Source: Actinomadura hallensis (GTDB taxonomy: Bacteria > Actinomycetota > Actinomycetes > Streptosporangiales > Streptosporangiaceae). Taken from it: a stretch of 64,000 nucleotides of DNA. The first letter of the stretch is position 1, and every line of letters begins with the position of its first letter. Of the stretch, positions 43,705 through 52,261 are shown one piece after another. Both the position numbers and the translations under genes were made by a program. The notes beneath the pieces were generated by a model. The model did no database searches. It was given only the letters and a program-made list of their open reading frames with translations, and was not told the DNA's origin. The DNA is taken from contig NZ_VFPO01000001.1 in the NCBI RefSeq assembly GCF_006716765.1, forward strand, positions 3,720,001 through 3,784,000. Reading direction: 5' to 3'.

Positions 43705-45263
43705 GAACGCGGACCCCCCTCAAGGTCGGGCACCGACGCGCGGCTGATCTTGCCGGTCGCGGTGCGTTCCAGCTCGGCGACGAACTCCACCCGCCGCGGA
43801 GCCTTGAAATGGGCGAGCCGGTCCCGGGCGAAGGCGGTCAGGTCGGCGGCGAGCTCGGCGTCGGGCACCGGGGCCTCGCCGTCGCGGACCACGAGGGCGA
43901 CCGGGATCTCGCCCAGGCGGTCGTCGGGCCGGCCGAGCACGCGGACGTCGCGCACGAGGGCGTGCTCGCGCAGGACGTCCTCGATCTCCTCGGGCCACAC
44001 CTGGAAGCCGCCGCACTTAATCATGTCGCGCTTGCGGCCCGACAGCCACAGCACGCCGTCCTCGTCGACGTGCCCGATGTCGCCGGTGTGGACCCAGCCG
44101 TCGCGGACCAGCGCGGCCGACGCCTCGGCGTCGTCGACGTAGCCCTTGGTCAGCTCGGACCGGACGACGATCTCGCCCTCGGCCCCGGGCGGCAGGACCC
44201 GCCCGTCGTCGTCCCGGATCTCCAGTTCGACCCCCGGGTAGATCCGGCCGGCCGAGCCCGGCTTCCACCGCCCGGCCTTCATGTCCCTGCTGGTCCAACC
44301 GGCGATGTGACCGGACTCGGTCGAGCCGTAGTTCACCAGGATCGGGACGCCGTAGCGCAGCTCGAAGTCGCGGCGCAGCGCCCAGGAGATCGCCTGCCCG
44401 GCGACGAGAACGTGCTTGACCCCGTCGAAGGGCAGATCGCGCTCGGCGTGCACGATGTCGTAGATCATCGTGGGCAGGAAGAAGAAGTTGTCGAACGCGA
44501 ACCGCTCCATGAGGACGGCCAGGCGGTCCACCCCGAACCGCTCCCACACGACCGCGCCCCGCCCGACGAAGTAGGCGAACAGCAGCGAGTGCTGGCCGCC
44601 CGAGTGGAACAGCGGCAGCGCGATCAGGTTCGGCCTGGCGTCCGGCGCCGCGGTCCCCTGCTCCTCGGCGCCGGTCGAGACCCGGGCGAGCCGGCGCAGC
44701 GACCCAAGGGTCCCGCCGTGCGTGACGCTGACGGCCTTGGGGCGCCCGGTGGTCCCGCCGGTGAACAGGATGCACGACTCGGCGTCCGCCGCGACCTGCA
44801 CCGCTCTGACCTCGGCCTCGCCGCCCCATTCCAGGGGCGCGGCACCGGCCACCGGCCCGCCCGTCTCTCCCAGCGGCTCCACCGACCGTATCGTCACATC
44901 GGCGTCGAGTTCGGCCAGCACGTCGCTGCGGCGGACGTCGACGAGCAGGAGCTTCGGATCGGTCTTCTCGACCGACTCTGCCAGCTCGGCGGCGTTGTAC
45001 AGGCTGCTGATGGTCACCGGGACGGCACCGAGCTTCCAGGCGCCGAACAGAAAGAACGCGATCTCCGGGCCGTTGACCAGGTAGAGCCCGACGCGGTCGC
45101 CCGCGCCGATGCCCGCCGCCGCGAGCGCCTCGGCGACGCCGCCGGCGACGCGGTCGATCTGTGCGAAGGTCCAGGACCGGCCGTCCTCGGCGTACAGGCC
45201 GACGCTACGGCCGCGGTCGCAGGCGCGCGCCTCCAGGATTTCGGCGAGGTTCGTGCCGCTCAT
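43701..45263 (-). CDS. Acyl-CoA synthetase (AMP-forming)
   Basis: A 520-residue adenylate-forming ligase from ATG 45263. The P-loop is unusual, LFTGGTTGRPKAVSVTH in place of the common YTSGTTGxPKG; LVNYGSTESGH, GWVHTGDIGHVDEDG, GRKRDMIKCGGFQVWPEEIE and the catalytic Lys in ERTATGKISR are in place. It should activate a carboxylic acid as its CoA ester. It is coupled by 4-base overlaps to LLM genes on both sides. Confidence 0.9.
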   Translation of the reverse strand: MSGTNLAEILEARACDRGRSVGLYAEDGRSWTFAQIDRVAGGVAEALAAAGIGAGDRVGLYLVNGPEIAFFLFGAWKLGAVPVTISSLYNAAELAESVEKTDPKLLLVDVRRSDVLAELDADVTIRSVEPLGETGGPVAGAAPLEWGGEAEVRAVQVAADAESCILFTGGTTGRPKAVSVTHGGTLGSLRRLARVSTGAEEQGTAAPDARPNLIALPLFHSGGQHSLLFAYFVGRGAVVWERFGVDRLAVLMERFAFDNFFFLPTMIYDIVHAERDLPFDGVKHVLVAGQAISWALRRDFELRYGVPILVNYGSTESGHIAGWTSRDMKAGRWKPGSAGRIYPGVELEIRDDDGRVLPPGAEGEIVVRSELTKGYVDDAEASAALVRDGWVHTGDIGHVDEDGVLWLSGRKRDMIKCGGFQVWPEEIEDVLREHALVRDVRVLGRPDDRLGEIPVALVVRDGEAPVPDAELAADLTAFARDRLAHFKAPRRVEFVAELERTATGKISRASVPDLEGGPRS

Positions 45264-46267
45264 CGCGGGCCCTCCTCCCCGGGCGCCGCCGCGGCGACCC
45301 GCGGAACGACCTCGGCGCCGAACCGGCGGATCTGCTCCATCGTCTCCTCCTGCCCCCCGCCCACGAACTGGAGCCGCAGGGACACCTCGGTGATGCCGAG
45401 GTCGCTCTCCCACCGGCGCAGCTTGGCGACGATGTCGTCCGCGGTGCCGATCAGGCAGTCCTCGGCCATGTACCGGTCGATGTCGAGGGCCTGGGCGTCG
45501 TCCCAGGACTTGTAGCCGGCGTACTGGCGTTCCAGGTGCGGGCGCACCGCGGCGACCGCCGCGTCGCGGGTGCCGGCGATGAACGCCTCGCGGGCCATGG
45601 GGTAGTCGCGCTCCAGCGGGTGCCCGTGCTCGGCGAGCGTCTCGCGGTACACCCGCAGCAGCGCCTCGAGCTCGGCGTCGGCGCCCTTCGGGCCGATCAG
45701 CCACGGCGCGTCGAGGCGGGCCGCGCGCCGGACGGCGGGCTCGGCGAACGCACCGATCCAGATCGGCGGGCCGCCGGGCTGCACGGGGCGCAACGGCAGC
45801 GACGCCCCCGGCGCCTCTCCCCAGCTTCCCGCGAGGTCGAGGGTTTCGCCTCGCCACAGGGACCGCAGGGCCGGGACATACTCGCGCAGCCGCCGCAGGC
45901 GGTCCTCCCAGGCGACGCCGAACGCCGCGGTCTCCCGCCTGCGGTAGCCCGCGCCGATGCCGACGGTCAGCCGGCCGCCTGTGATCACATCGAGCGAGGC
46001 GAGGTCCTCGGCCAGCGCGATCGGGTTCAGCAGCGGCGCCAGCAGGACGCCGAACCCGATGCGGATCCGCGTGGTCGCCCCCGCCAGGTATCCGGCGAGG
46101 GGGACCGGCTGCAGGAACGCCGACTTGGCCAGGTAGTGGTGCCCGAGATAGACGGCGTGGAAGCCCGCTTCCTCGGCGGCGACGGCCTGCCGCAGGACGC
46201 CGTCGAGCCCGTGGACCGCCGACGCCGCGGGGTCGAACTGGGCGCTCAGGAAAACACTGATCTTCAC
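45260..46267 (-). CDS. LLM-class (F420-type) oxidoreductase
   Basis: A 335-residue luciferase-like protein with GFGVLLAPLLNPIALAEDLA, GRLTVGIGAGYRRRETAAFG and GPPIWIGAFA. Divergent from the 40695 and 42718 proteins. Starts within the stop of the upstream paralogue (ATGA at 46264) and ends overlapping the CoA-ligase start. Confidence 0.87.
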   Translation of the reverse strand: MKISVFLSAQFDPAASAVHGLDGVLRQAVAAEEAGFHAVYLGHHYLAKSAFLQPVPLAGYLAGATTRIRIGFGVLLAPLLNPIALAEDLASLDVITGGRLTVGIGAGYRRRETAAFGVAWEDRLRRLREYVPALRSLWRGETLDLAGSWGEAPGASLPLRPVQPGGPPIWIGAFAEPAVRRAARLDAPWLIGPKGADAELEALLRVYRETLAEHGHPLERDYPMAREAFIAGTRDAAVAAVRPHLERQYAGYKSWDDAQALDIDRYMAEDCLIGTADDIVAKLRRWESDLGITEVSLRLQFVGGGQEETMEQIRRFGAEVVPRVAAAAPGEEGPR

Positions 46268-47370
46268 CCGGCGACCGCCTCTGCCGACTGCGCGGACTCC
46301 GCGGACTCCGGCGACGCGGCCTTCTCCTGGGCGCGGAAGTGCGGGATGACCTTGGTGGCGAACTCCTCCATGGACTTCAGCGCGGTCCTGCGGTCCAGGC
46401 TGGGGATGCGGAGCCAGCCGATGTAGTGGTTGATGCCGAGCTGTTCGCGCAGCATCTCGATGGTGTCGATGACCTTCTGGGGCGAGCCGAAGTTGCCGCC
46501 GTGGGTCAGCGTCTGCTCGAGGGTGAGCAGCTTGATGTTCTTGGCGACCGCCTCGTAGTAGGCCCGCTCCTGCTCCATGGCCTCCTCGGAACCGGGGATG
46601 ACCTTACCCACCGTCCGGTAGTAGTTCAGCGCGGCCTGTGCGGCCTCATGGAGCCCTTCCTCACCCTCGCCGCACCACACCTGCTGCATGAACGGCAGGT
46701 CGTAGGAGGAGATGTCGTGCCCGTTCTCCTCCATCGCGGTCCGGTAGAGGTCGAAGTTCTTTTGCATGATGCCGAGCGGCGTGAAGTTCGGTGAGGTGAT
46801 GATGGCCTCGCCGCGCGCGCCGCGCTCGCGGAAGCTCTCCGGCGACACCGTGCCCTGCAGGATCGGCGGCCCGCCCGGCGTGAACGGCCGCGGGTAGGTG
46901 GTGACGTTGTCGTAGCGGAGGATTTCGCCGTGGTAGCTGAAGTTCTCCTGCGTCAGCGCGAGCCGGAGGACGTTCAGGGTCTCCTGGTAGCGGGTCTTGG
47001 ACTCCTCGAGCGGGATGCCGAAGCCGGCGAACTCGGCCGGCTGGTAGCCGCGGCCGACGCCGATTGCGACCCGGCCACCGGACAGCACGTCGAGAGCCGC
47101 GATGTCCTCGGCGAGCCGGAGCGGGTTGTGCAGCGGGAGGACCAGCACGGCGGTGCCGATGGTGATCCTCTTGGTGCGCTCGGCGATCGCCATGGCGAAG
47201 CTCACCGGGCTGCCGAGGATCCCGTACTTGGAGAAGTGGTGCTCGGCCAGCCAGACCGAGTCGAAGCCGAGCTCGTCGGCGAGCTCGATCTCCTCCAGGG
47301 TCTCGCGCAGGACCTGGTGGTCCGACGCCCCGTCACTGACGGGGAACAGGTTCATGATTCCGAACTTCAC
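46264..47370 (-). CDS. LLM-class (F420-type) oxidoreductase, first gene of its operon
   Basis: A 368-residue luciferase-like enzyme from GTG 47370 (GGAGCG upstream), the longest of the four. VWLAEHHFSKYGILGSP, TAVLVLPLHNPLRLAEDIA, GRVAIGVGRGYQPAEFAGF and GPPILQGTVSPES mark the family, closer to alkanal-monooxygenase-like members than the other three. A short acidic C-terminal tail (SPESAESAQSAEA) is extra. The operator-like site 47384-47401 lies just upstream. Confidence 0.88.
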   Translation of the reverse strand: MKFGIMNLFPVSDGASDHQVLRETLEEIELADELGFDSVWLAEHHFSKYGILGSPVSFAMAIAERTKRITIGTAVLVLPLHNPLRLAEDIAALDVLSGGRVAIGVGRGYQPAEFAGFGIPLEESKTRYQETLNVLRLALTQENFSYHGEILRYDNVTTYPRPFTPGGPPILQGTVSPESFRERGARGEAIITSPNFTPLGIMQKNFDLYRTAMEENGHDISSYDLPFMQQVWCGEGEEGLHEAAQAALNYYRTVGKVIPGSEEAMEQERAYYEAVAKNIKLLTLEQTLTHGGNFGSPQKVIDTIEMLREQLGINHYIGWLRIPSLDRRTALKSMEEFATKVIPHFRAQEKAASPESAESAQSAEAVAG

Positions 47371-47383
47371 TGTGCGCTCCTTA

Positions 47384-47401
47384 ATTCCGACCAGTCGGTA
47401 T
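47384..47401. promoter_or_regulatory. Operator-like site upstream of the LLM operon
   Basis: ATTCCGACCAGTCGGTAT contains 5-base inverted arms CCGAC/GTCGG and lies 14 bases before the GTG at 47370. It differs at only two of 18 positions from the site at 51232-51249, which argues for one regulator controlling both promoters. Confidence 0.65.
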
Positions 47402-47448
47402 GTTATGCGCCAGGCGGAGGGCCGCCCCGCGACGGCCTCACAGAATGC

Positions 47449-48474
47449 TCAGGCTCCGCCCTGGGCTTCCCTCCGACGCTGAACCTGCAGCTCACCGACG
47501 CGACGCCGGTGCCACCGGCCCCGGCCGAGCCAGGCGTCGAGCACGTGCGCGCGGCGCAGGAACAAGTGCGGATCCGCCTCCATCGTGATGCCCATGCCGC
47601 CGTGCACCTGGATGCACCGCTCCGCGGCGAAGACCGCGGCCTGACCGGCGGCCCCCTTCGCGGCGTGTACGAGGCCCTCCGCCTCGGGCCTCCCCTTGTC
47701 CACGGCCCAGGCCGCGTACAGGGTCAGGTCCCAGGCCGCCTTGCGGCGCGTGACCGCGTCGGCGAGCTGGAACGCCACCCCCTGGAAGGAGCCGATGACC
47801 CGGCCGAACTGCTGCCGGGTCCGGGCGTACTCGGCCGCGAGGCCGATGGCGCCGCCGGCGACACCGCACAGCTCCGCAGCGGCGACGAGCGCGGCCCGCC
47901 CGGCCCCCGGGCCCGCGGGCGCGGCGTCCGACGGCACCGCAAGGGTCACGTCGGACAGCGGCATCGACGGGTCGAACGACTCCCTGGGGGTGATGTCGGC
48001 CGGTTCCGCGATCCAGACGCCGTCGGCGTCCAGGGCCACGACCCGGTCCGCCTGGACCGCGTACGGGACCAGAGTGCGGACGAGCGGGTCAGCGGCACCC
48101 CGCCCAGGCCATCCGTGCCGGCCGGGAACGTCGACCGCAGGCGTCAGCACCGTGCGGCCCTCCAGCACGTCCTCGGGCAGCGCGCCGAGCCCCACGGCCA
48201 GTTGGACGGCGGCGGCGTGCGCCGGGAACCGGCTGGGCACCAGGTGCTCGCCCAGGACCTCGACCGCCACGAGGAGGTCGACCAGGGACGATCCCATGCC
48301 GCCCGCCGACTCGGGTACCCCGAGCAGCCCGAAGTCGCCGAGCAGGACGGCATCGCAGCCGGGCGCCCGCCACTCCCTCGCCAGCGCCTCGCGCGCGGTG
48401 GTCTTCTCCTCCTTGGCGATGGAGCGGATGGACTCCTGGATGTCCCGCTGCTCCGGGGTGAACGTCGCTTTCAT
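47449..48474 (-). CDS. Acyl-CoA dehydrogenase, small subunit type
   Basis: A 341-residue acyl-CoA dehydrogenase homologue: FGLLGVPESAGGMGSSLVD, YARTRQQFGRVIGSFQGVAF and QVHGGMGITMEADPHLFLRR are the family blocks. It is short and Ala-rich, with a reduced middle beta-domain. Together with the adjacent 383-residue dehydrogenase it resembles the paired alpha2beta2 dehydrogenases of actinobacterial steroid degradation, in which two unlike subunits share the FAD sites (family knowledge; pairing here is inference). Thirteen bases separate the two genes. Confidence 0.85.
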   Translation of the reverse strand: MKATFTPEQRDIQESIRSIAKEEKTTAREALAREWRAPGCDAVLLGDFGLLGVPESAGGMGSSLVDLLVAVEVLGEHLVPSRFPAHAAAVQLAVGLGALPEDVLEGRTVLTPAVDVPGRHGWPGRGAADPLVRTLVPYAVQADRVVALDADGVWIAEPADITPRESFDPSMPLSDVTLAVPSDAAPAGPGAGRAALVAAAELCGVAGGAIGLAAEYARTRQQFGRVIGSFQGVAFQLADAVTRRKAAWDLTLYAAWAVDKGRPEAEGLVHAAKGAAGQAAVFAAERCIQVHGGMGITMEADPHLFLRRAHVLDAWLGRGRWHRRRVGELQVQRRREAQGGA

Positions 48475-48487
48475 TCCGCCACTCCGC

Positions 48488-49639
48488 TCAACGTGAACGG
48501 GGCAGGTTCAGCACCCGCTCCGCAAGGATCGACTTCTGGACCTCCTCCGTGCCGCCCTCGATCGTGTGGGCGCGCGAGCGGAGGTAGTGACGCATCCGGG
48601 CCGCGGCGCCGTCGCCGTCGAGCAGCACGCCGCCGGTCGCATCCAGCTGCACCGCGAGGCGATTCGCGTCCTGCACGACGCCGGCCCACAGGCTCTTCAG
48701 GGCCGAGGTCTCGGTGCCGGGCGCGCCGCCCGCCTGCATCTCCCCGACCATGCGCAGCGAGCCGATGCGGACGGCTTCGGCGTCACAACGCAGCGCGCCG
48801 AGCGCGTCGAGTACCGCCGAGTCGTCCGCCAGGCCCCGCTCCAGGGCGAGGTCGGTGAGCCGGTCGACGGCCTGGCGCGCCCAGACCCACAGGCTGAGCG
48901 CCATGCTGCCGCGCTCGAACGCCAGTGTGGTCAGCGCGACCCGCCAGCCGTTGCCGACGCCTCCGAGGACGTCCTCGTCGGGGACGAACACGTCGTCGAG
49001 GAACATCTCATTGAACTCGCTGTCCCCGTTGATCATCGTCAGCGGCCGGACCTCGAAGCGGTCCATCGGCGCGAGGAAGTAGGTGATGCCCTTGTGCTTC
49101 GGCGCGTCGGGGTCGGTGCGCGCCAGCAGCAGGCACTTGGCGGCGTTGTGGGCGTTGGACGTCCAGATCTTCTGGCCGTTGACGCGCCAGCCGCCGTCGA
49201 CCTTGACCGCGGTGGTCTGCAGGCTCGCCAGGTCCGACCCGGAGCCGGGCTCACTGAAGCCCTGGCACCAGTAGTCGGTGCCGTTCAGGATGCCGGGCAG
49301 GTGCCGGGCCTGCTGTTCGGCGGTGCCGTGCGCAATGACGGTCGGCCCGGCCAGGTACATGCCCACGCCGTTGAGGGGGTAGGGCGCGCCGCGCAGCTCG
49401 GCCTCCTCGTTGAAGATGGCCTGCGCGATGGCGTCCATGCCGCGGCCGCCGTGCTCGACCGGCCACGACAGGCCCGCCCAGTTCGCCGCGCACATGCGGT
49501 CCTGCCACACGCGCGACCAGTGGGTGCGCTCCTCCTCCGACAGGCCCTCCTGGGCCGGGACGTCCTTGAGCGCCTCGTCGAGCCAGGCGCCGACCTCCCG
49601 CCGAAACGCCAGCTCGTCGGCGTCGTCATCGAAGTCCAT
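48488..49639 (-). CDS. Acyl-CoA dehydrogenase, large subunit type
   Basis: A 383-residue acyl-CoA dehydrogenase. CQGFSEPGSGSDLASLQTTA and GQKIWTSNAHNA form the FAD/substrate region, and SRAHTIEGGTEEVQKSILAERVL the C-terminal cofactor-binding block. It introduces a 2,3-double bond into an acyl-CoA. Gene order ligase-dehydrogenase-dehydrogenase (51214 to 47449) suggests activation followed by desaturation in one operon, probably with the next subunit as partner. Confidence 0.9.
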   Translation of the reverse strand: MDFDDDADELAFRREVGAWLDEALKDVPAQEGLSEEERTHWSRVWQDRMCAANWAGLSWPVEHGGRGMDAIAQAIFNEEAELRGAPYPLNGVGMYLAGPTVIAHGTAEQQARHLPGILNGTDYWCQGFSEPGSGSDLASLQTTAVKVDGGWRVNGQKIWTSNAHNAAKCLLLARTDPDAPKHKGITYFLAPMDRFEVRPLTMINGDSEFNEMFLDDVFVPDEDVLGGVGNGWRVALTTLAFERGSMALSLWVWARQAVDRLTDLALERGLADDSAVLDALGALRCDAEAVRIGSLRMVGEMQAGGAPGTETSALKSLWAGVVQDANRLAVQLDATGGVLLDGDGAAARMRHYLRSRAHTIEGGTEEVQKSILAERVLNLPRSR

Positions 49640-49672
49640 GGTTCTTCGTCCGTTCGCTGATGTCCGGTGCCG

Positions 49673-51214
49673 TCACGCGGAGACCCTCCGGGCGTCCGCG
49701 AGCCGGTTCTTGTAGAGCTTTCCGTTCGGGTCGCGCGGCAGCGACGCGTGCACGACGTAATCCCTGGGCAGCTTGGCCTTGGCCAACCGGCCGGCGAGGT
49801 ACTCGCGGATCGCCGCCACGGCGGTCTCCCCGTCCGGGGCGGTGTCGCCGAGCACGAGGTGCGCCACCGGGACCTCGCCGTAGTCTGGGTCGGGGGCGCC
49901 GACGACGCCGGCGTCCGCAACCCACTCGTGCTCGGCGAGGGCTCCCTCGATCTCGGCCGGGTACACGTTCACGCCACCCACCAGGATGAGCTCGGCGGCC
50001 CGGCCGGTGATGAACAGGTAGCCGTCCTCGTCCACGTACCCGACATCCCAGACGGTCATCAGGCCGCCGCGGCGCGAGCCGTCGGTCTTGCCGGGGTCGT
50101 TGTGGTACTCGACCCTGTCTTCGCCCTGGCGCATGTAGATGATGCCGGTCTCGCCGGGCGGCAGCTCGTTGCCGTCCCGGTCGAGGATCTTCAAGGTCGA
50201 GATCGATGCGGGCCTGCCGACGGTGCCGGGCCGCTCGAGCCACTCGTGCGGCCGCGCGATCGTGGTGCCGACCTCCGTCGAGCCGTAGTACTCGTAGACC
50301 ACGGGACCGAACCAGTCCATGATCCGCTTCTTGTTCTCGACCGGGCACGGCGCGGCACCGTGCAGGACGTACCGCAGGGACGAGACGTCGTAGCGCGCGC
50401 GTACGTCCGCAGGGAGCTGCAGCAGCCGGTGGAAGTGCGTCGGGACCATGCTCGTGCCGGTGACCTTGTGCCGCTGGACTCGCCGCAGGAAGCCCTCGGG
50501 CGTCCAGCCGTCCATCAGGACCAGGGTGCCGCCCCAGTTCAGCGCGCCGATCGCGGGCGTGAGGTTGGCCGAGTGGTACAGCGGCGCCGAGACGAGCCAG
50601 GCAGCGAACGCCTCGCGGCGCATGCCGAACTCGTTGAACAGCCACACGTAGGTGAGGGCGCCCTCGTCGGCGCTGATGTCGCGGAGGGGGCGCTTGACGC
50701 CCTTCGGACGGCCGGTCGTGCCCGAGGTGTACATCATCAGCGACCCGTTCGGGGTCCGCTCGGGGTCGGTGGAGGGCATGCCGCCGGTGAGCTCCGCCAT
50801 CGGGCGGGCGCGCTCGGGCGTGCCGTCCACAAAGACCTCGACGCCGGGGCCGACCGCCGCGAGCACCGTCTCCTCGACCCGCTCCGAGCACAGCACGACC
50901 TTCGTGCCGCTGTCCCGCAGGATGTAGGCGATCTCCGGAGTGGTCAGGTGATAGTTGATCGTGACGAGGTAGATGCCGGACTGCATCGCCGCCAGGTACG
51001 CGGCGACCATGGCGGCGCTGTTGGCCATGACGACGGCCACCGTGTCGCCCTCGCGCACCCCCCGGGCGCGCAGGCCGTGACAGATCCTGTTGACCTCGGC
51101 GAACAGCTCGCCGTAGGTGATGTGGGCGTCGTCGGCCGTAATGATCGCGCGCAGGTCCGGGTCTGACACGGCCCACAGACGGAAACCGACCTGTCCCTGC
51201 GTCCCCTCGCTCAT
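49673..51214 (-). CDS. Acyl-CoA synthetase (AMP-forming)
   Basis: A 513-residue adenylate-forming ligase: P-loop MMYTSGTTGRPKGVKR, EYYGSTEVGTT, WDVGYVDEDGYLFITGR, GGVNVYPAEIE and the C-terminal Lys in PRDPNGKLYK. It activates a carboxylic acid with ATP and CoA. It leads an operon with two acyl-CoA dehydrogenases and is divergent from the metallo-hydrolase gene at 51281; the operator-like site 51232-51249 lies between them. Confidence 0.92.
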   Translation of the reverse strand: MSEGTQGQVGFRLWAVSDPDLRAIITADDAHITYGELFAEVNRICHGLRARGVREGDTVAVVMANSAAMVAAYLAAMQSGIYLVTINYHLTTPEIAYILRDSGTKVVLCSERVEETVLAAVGPGVEVFVDGTPERARPMAELTGGMPSTDPERTPNGSLMMYTSGTTGRPKGVKRPLRDISADEGALTYVWLFNEFGMRREAFAAWLVSAPLYHSANLTPAIGALNWGGTLVLMDGWTPEGFLRRVQRHKVTGTSMVPTHFHRLLQLPADVRARYDVSSLRYVLHGAAPCPVENKKRIMDWFGPVVYEYYGSTEVGTTIARPHEWLERPGTVGRPASISTLKILDRDGNELPPGETGIIYMRQGEDRVEYHNDPGKTDGSRRGGLMTVWDVGYVDEDGYLFITGRAAELILVGGVNVYPAEIEGALAEHEWVADAGVVGAPDPDYGEVPVAHLVLGDTAPDGETAVAAIREYLAGRLAKAKLPRDYVVHASLPRDPNGKLYKNRLADARRVSA

Positions 51215-51231
51215 CTCACTCCCTGTACTAC

Positions 51232-51249
51232 ATTCCGACCATCCGGTAT
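51232..51249. promoter_or_regulatory. Operator-like site in the divergent ligase/hydrolase promoter
   Basis: ATTCCGACCATCCGGTAT matches the site at 47384-47401 in 16 of 18 bases and sits between start codons at 51214 (-) and 51281 (+), so it could control both directions. Confidence 0.65.
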
Positions 51250-51280
51250 CTTTTCCCCAGAGTAGAGGGGATCAGCAACC

Positions 51281-52261
51281 ATGTCCACACCTGTCGACGG
51301 GCGACACGCCGCGGCCTACCGTTCGCGCGAGGTACCCGGCCCGCTGCAGGTCACCGACGGCGTCTGGGCCGTTCCGGTGCCGCTGCGCGGCAGCCCGCTC
51401 CGCTACATCACCGTCTTCCTCGTGGAGACGCGGGACGGGCTCGTCCTCATCGACGCCGGATACGAGCACCCCTCCTGCTGGGAGTCGTTCACCGGGTCCC
51501 TCGCCGAGACCGGGCACGACCTCGCGGACGTCCGGCTGGTGCTGCTCACCCACAACCATCCCGACCACGTCGGTTTCGCCGACCGGGTCCGGGCCGTGTC
51601 CGGAGCCAAGCTCGTCATGGGGCGTGCGGACGACTTCGCCTACCAGAGGCGTGAGCGCGGCGGCGGATTCCTCCTTCAGTTGCGCCGCGCCCTGGGCCTG
51701 ACCGGCGCACCGGCCGAGGTGATCGACGAGATGTACGCGGCCGCGCGCGGCGTCGCGCACCACTCCGAGAGCCTGGAACTCGACCTCGCGCCCGACGGCG
51801 ACAGCGAGCACGTCCTTGGCGGCGTCACGTTCCTCGGGGTCCACACCCCCGGCCACACCTACGGGCACACCGTCTACGTCGACACCTCGCGCGGTGTCGT
51901 GTTCACCGGCGACACGATGATGGCCGAGGGGCCGACCCAGCTCGCCATCCCGAGCCTGCCAGGGGACGACCCCGCCGGGGACCTGCTCGGCTCCCTGGAC
52001 CGCATCCGGGACCTCGGAGCCGAGATCGCGTGCCCGGCGCACCAGTTCCCCTACCGGGACATCGCCGTCCGGGCCGCTAAACTCAAGGCCCACCACGAGG
52101 CCGAACTCGACACCGTGGACGAACTTCTGCGGACCCGTGACACCGCGTGGGAGATCGCGCCGTACCTCACGTGGCCCAAGCCGTGGGAGGAGCTCGGCAC
52201 GGGCGGCAAGCGATTCGCCTTGATCCATACGCTGTCACTCGTCCTCGGCGTCACTCGGTGA
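51281..52261 (+). CDS. Metallo-beta-lactamase-fold hydrolase
   Basis: A 326-residue protein from ATG 51281. The metal site LLTHNHPDHVGFA, the later GVHTPGHTYGHTVYV and VFTGDTMMAEG are the five classical MBL motifs, so it binds two metals and hydrolyses an ester, thioester or lactone. The C-terminal CPAHQFPYRD gives the last His. It is the only + strand gene in the 39-64 kb catabolic region, and its last 27 bases overlap the end of the convergent ligase gene. A CoA-thioesterase or lactonase in the pathway is plausible. Confidence 0.88.
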   Translation: MSTPVDGRHAAAYRSREVPGPLQVTDGVWAVPVPLRGSPLRYITVFLVETRDGLVLIDAGYEHPSCWESFTGSLAETGHDLADVRLVLLTHNHPDHVGFADRVRAVSGAKLVMGRADDFAYQRRERGGGFLLQLRRALGLTGAPAEVIDEMYAAARGVAHHSESLELDLAPDGDSEHVLGGVTFLGVHTPGHTYGHTVYVDTSRGVVFTGDTMMAEGPTQLAIPSLPGDDPAGDLLGSLDRIRDLGAEIACPAHQFPYRDIAVRAAKLKAHHEAELDTVDELLRTRDTAWEIAPYLTWPKPWEELGTGGKRFALIHTLSLVLGVTR

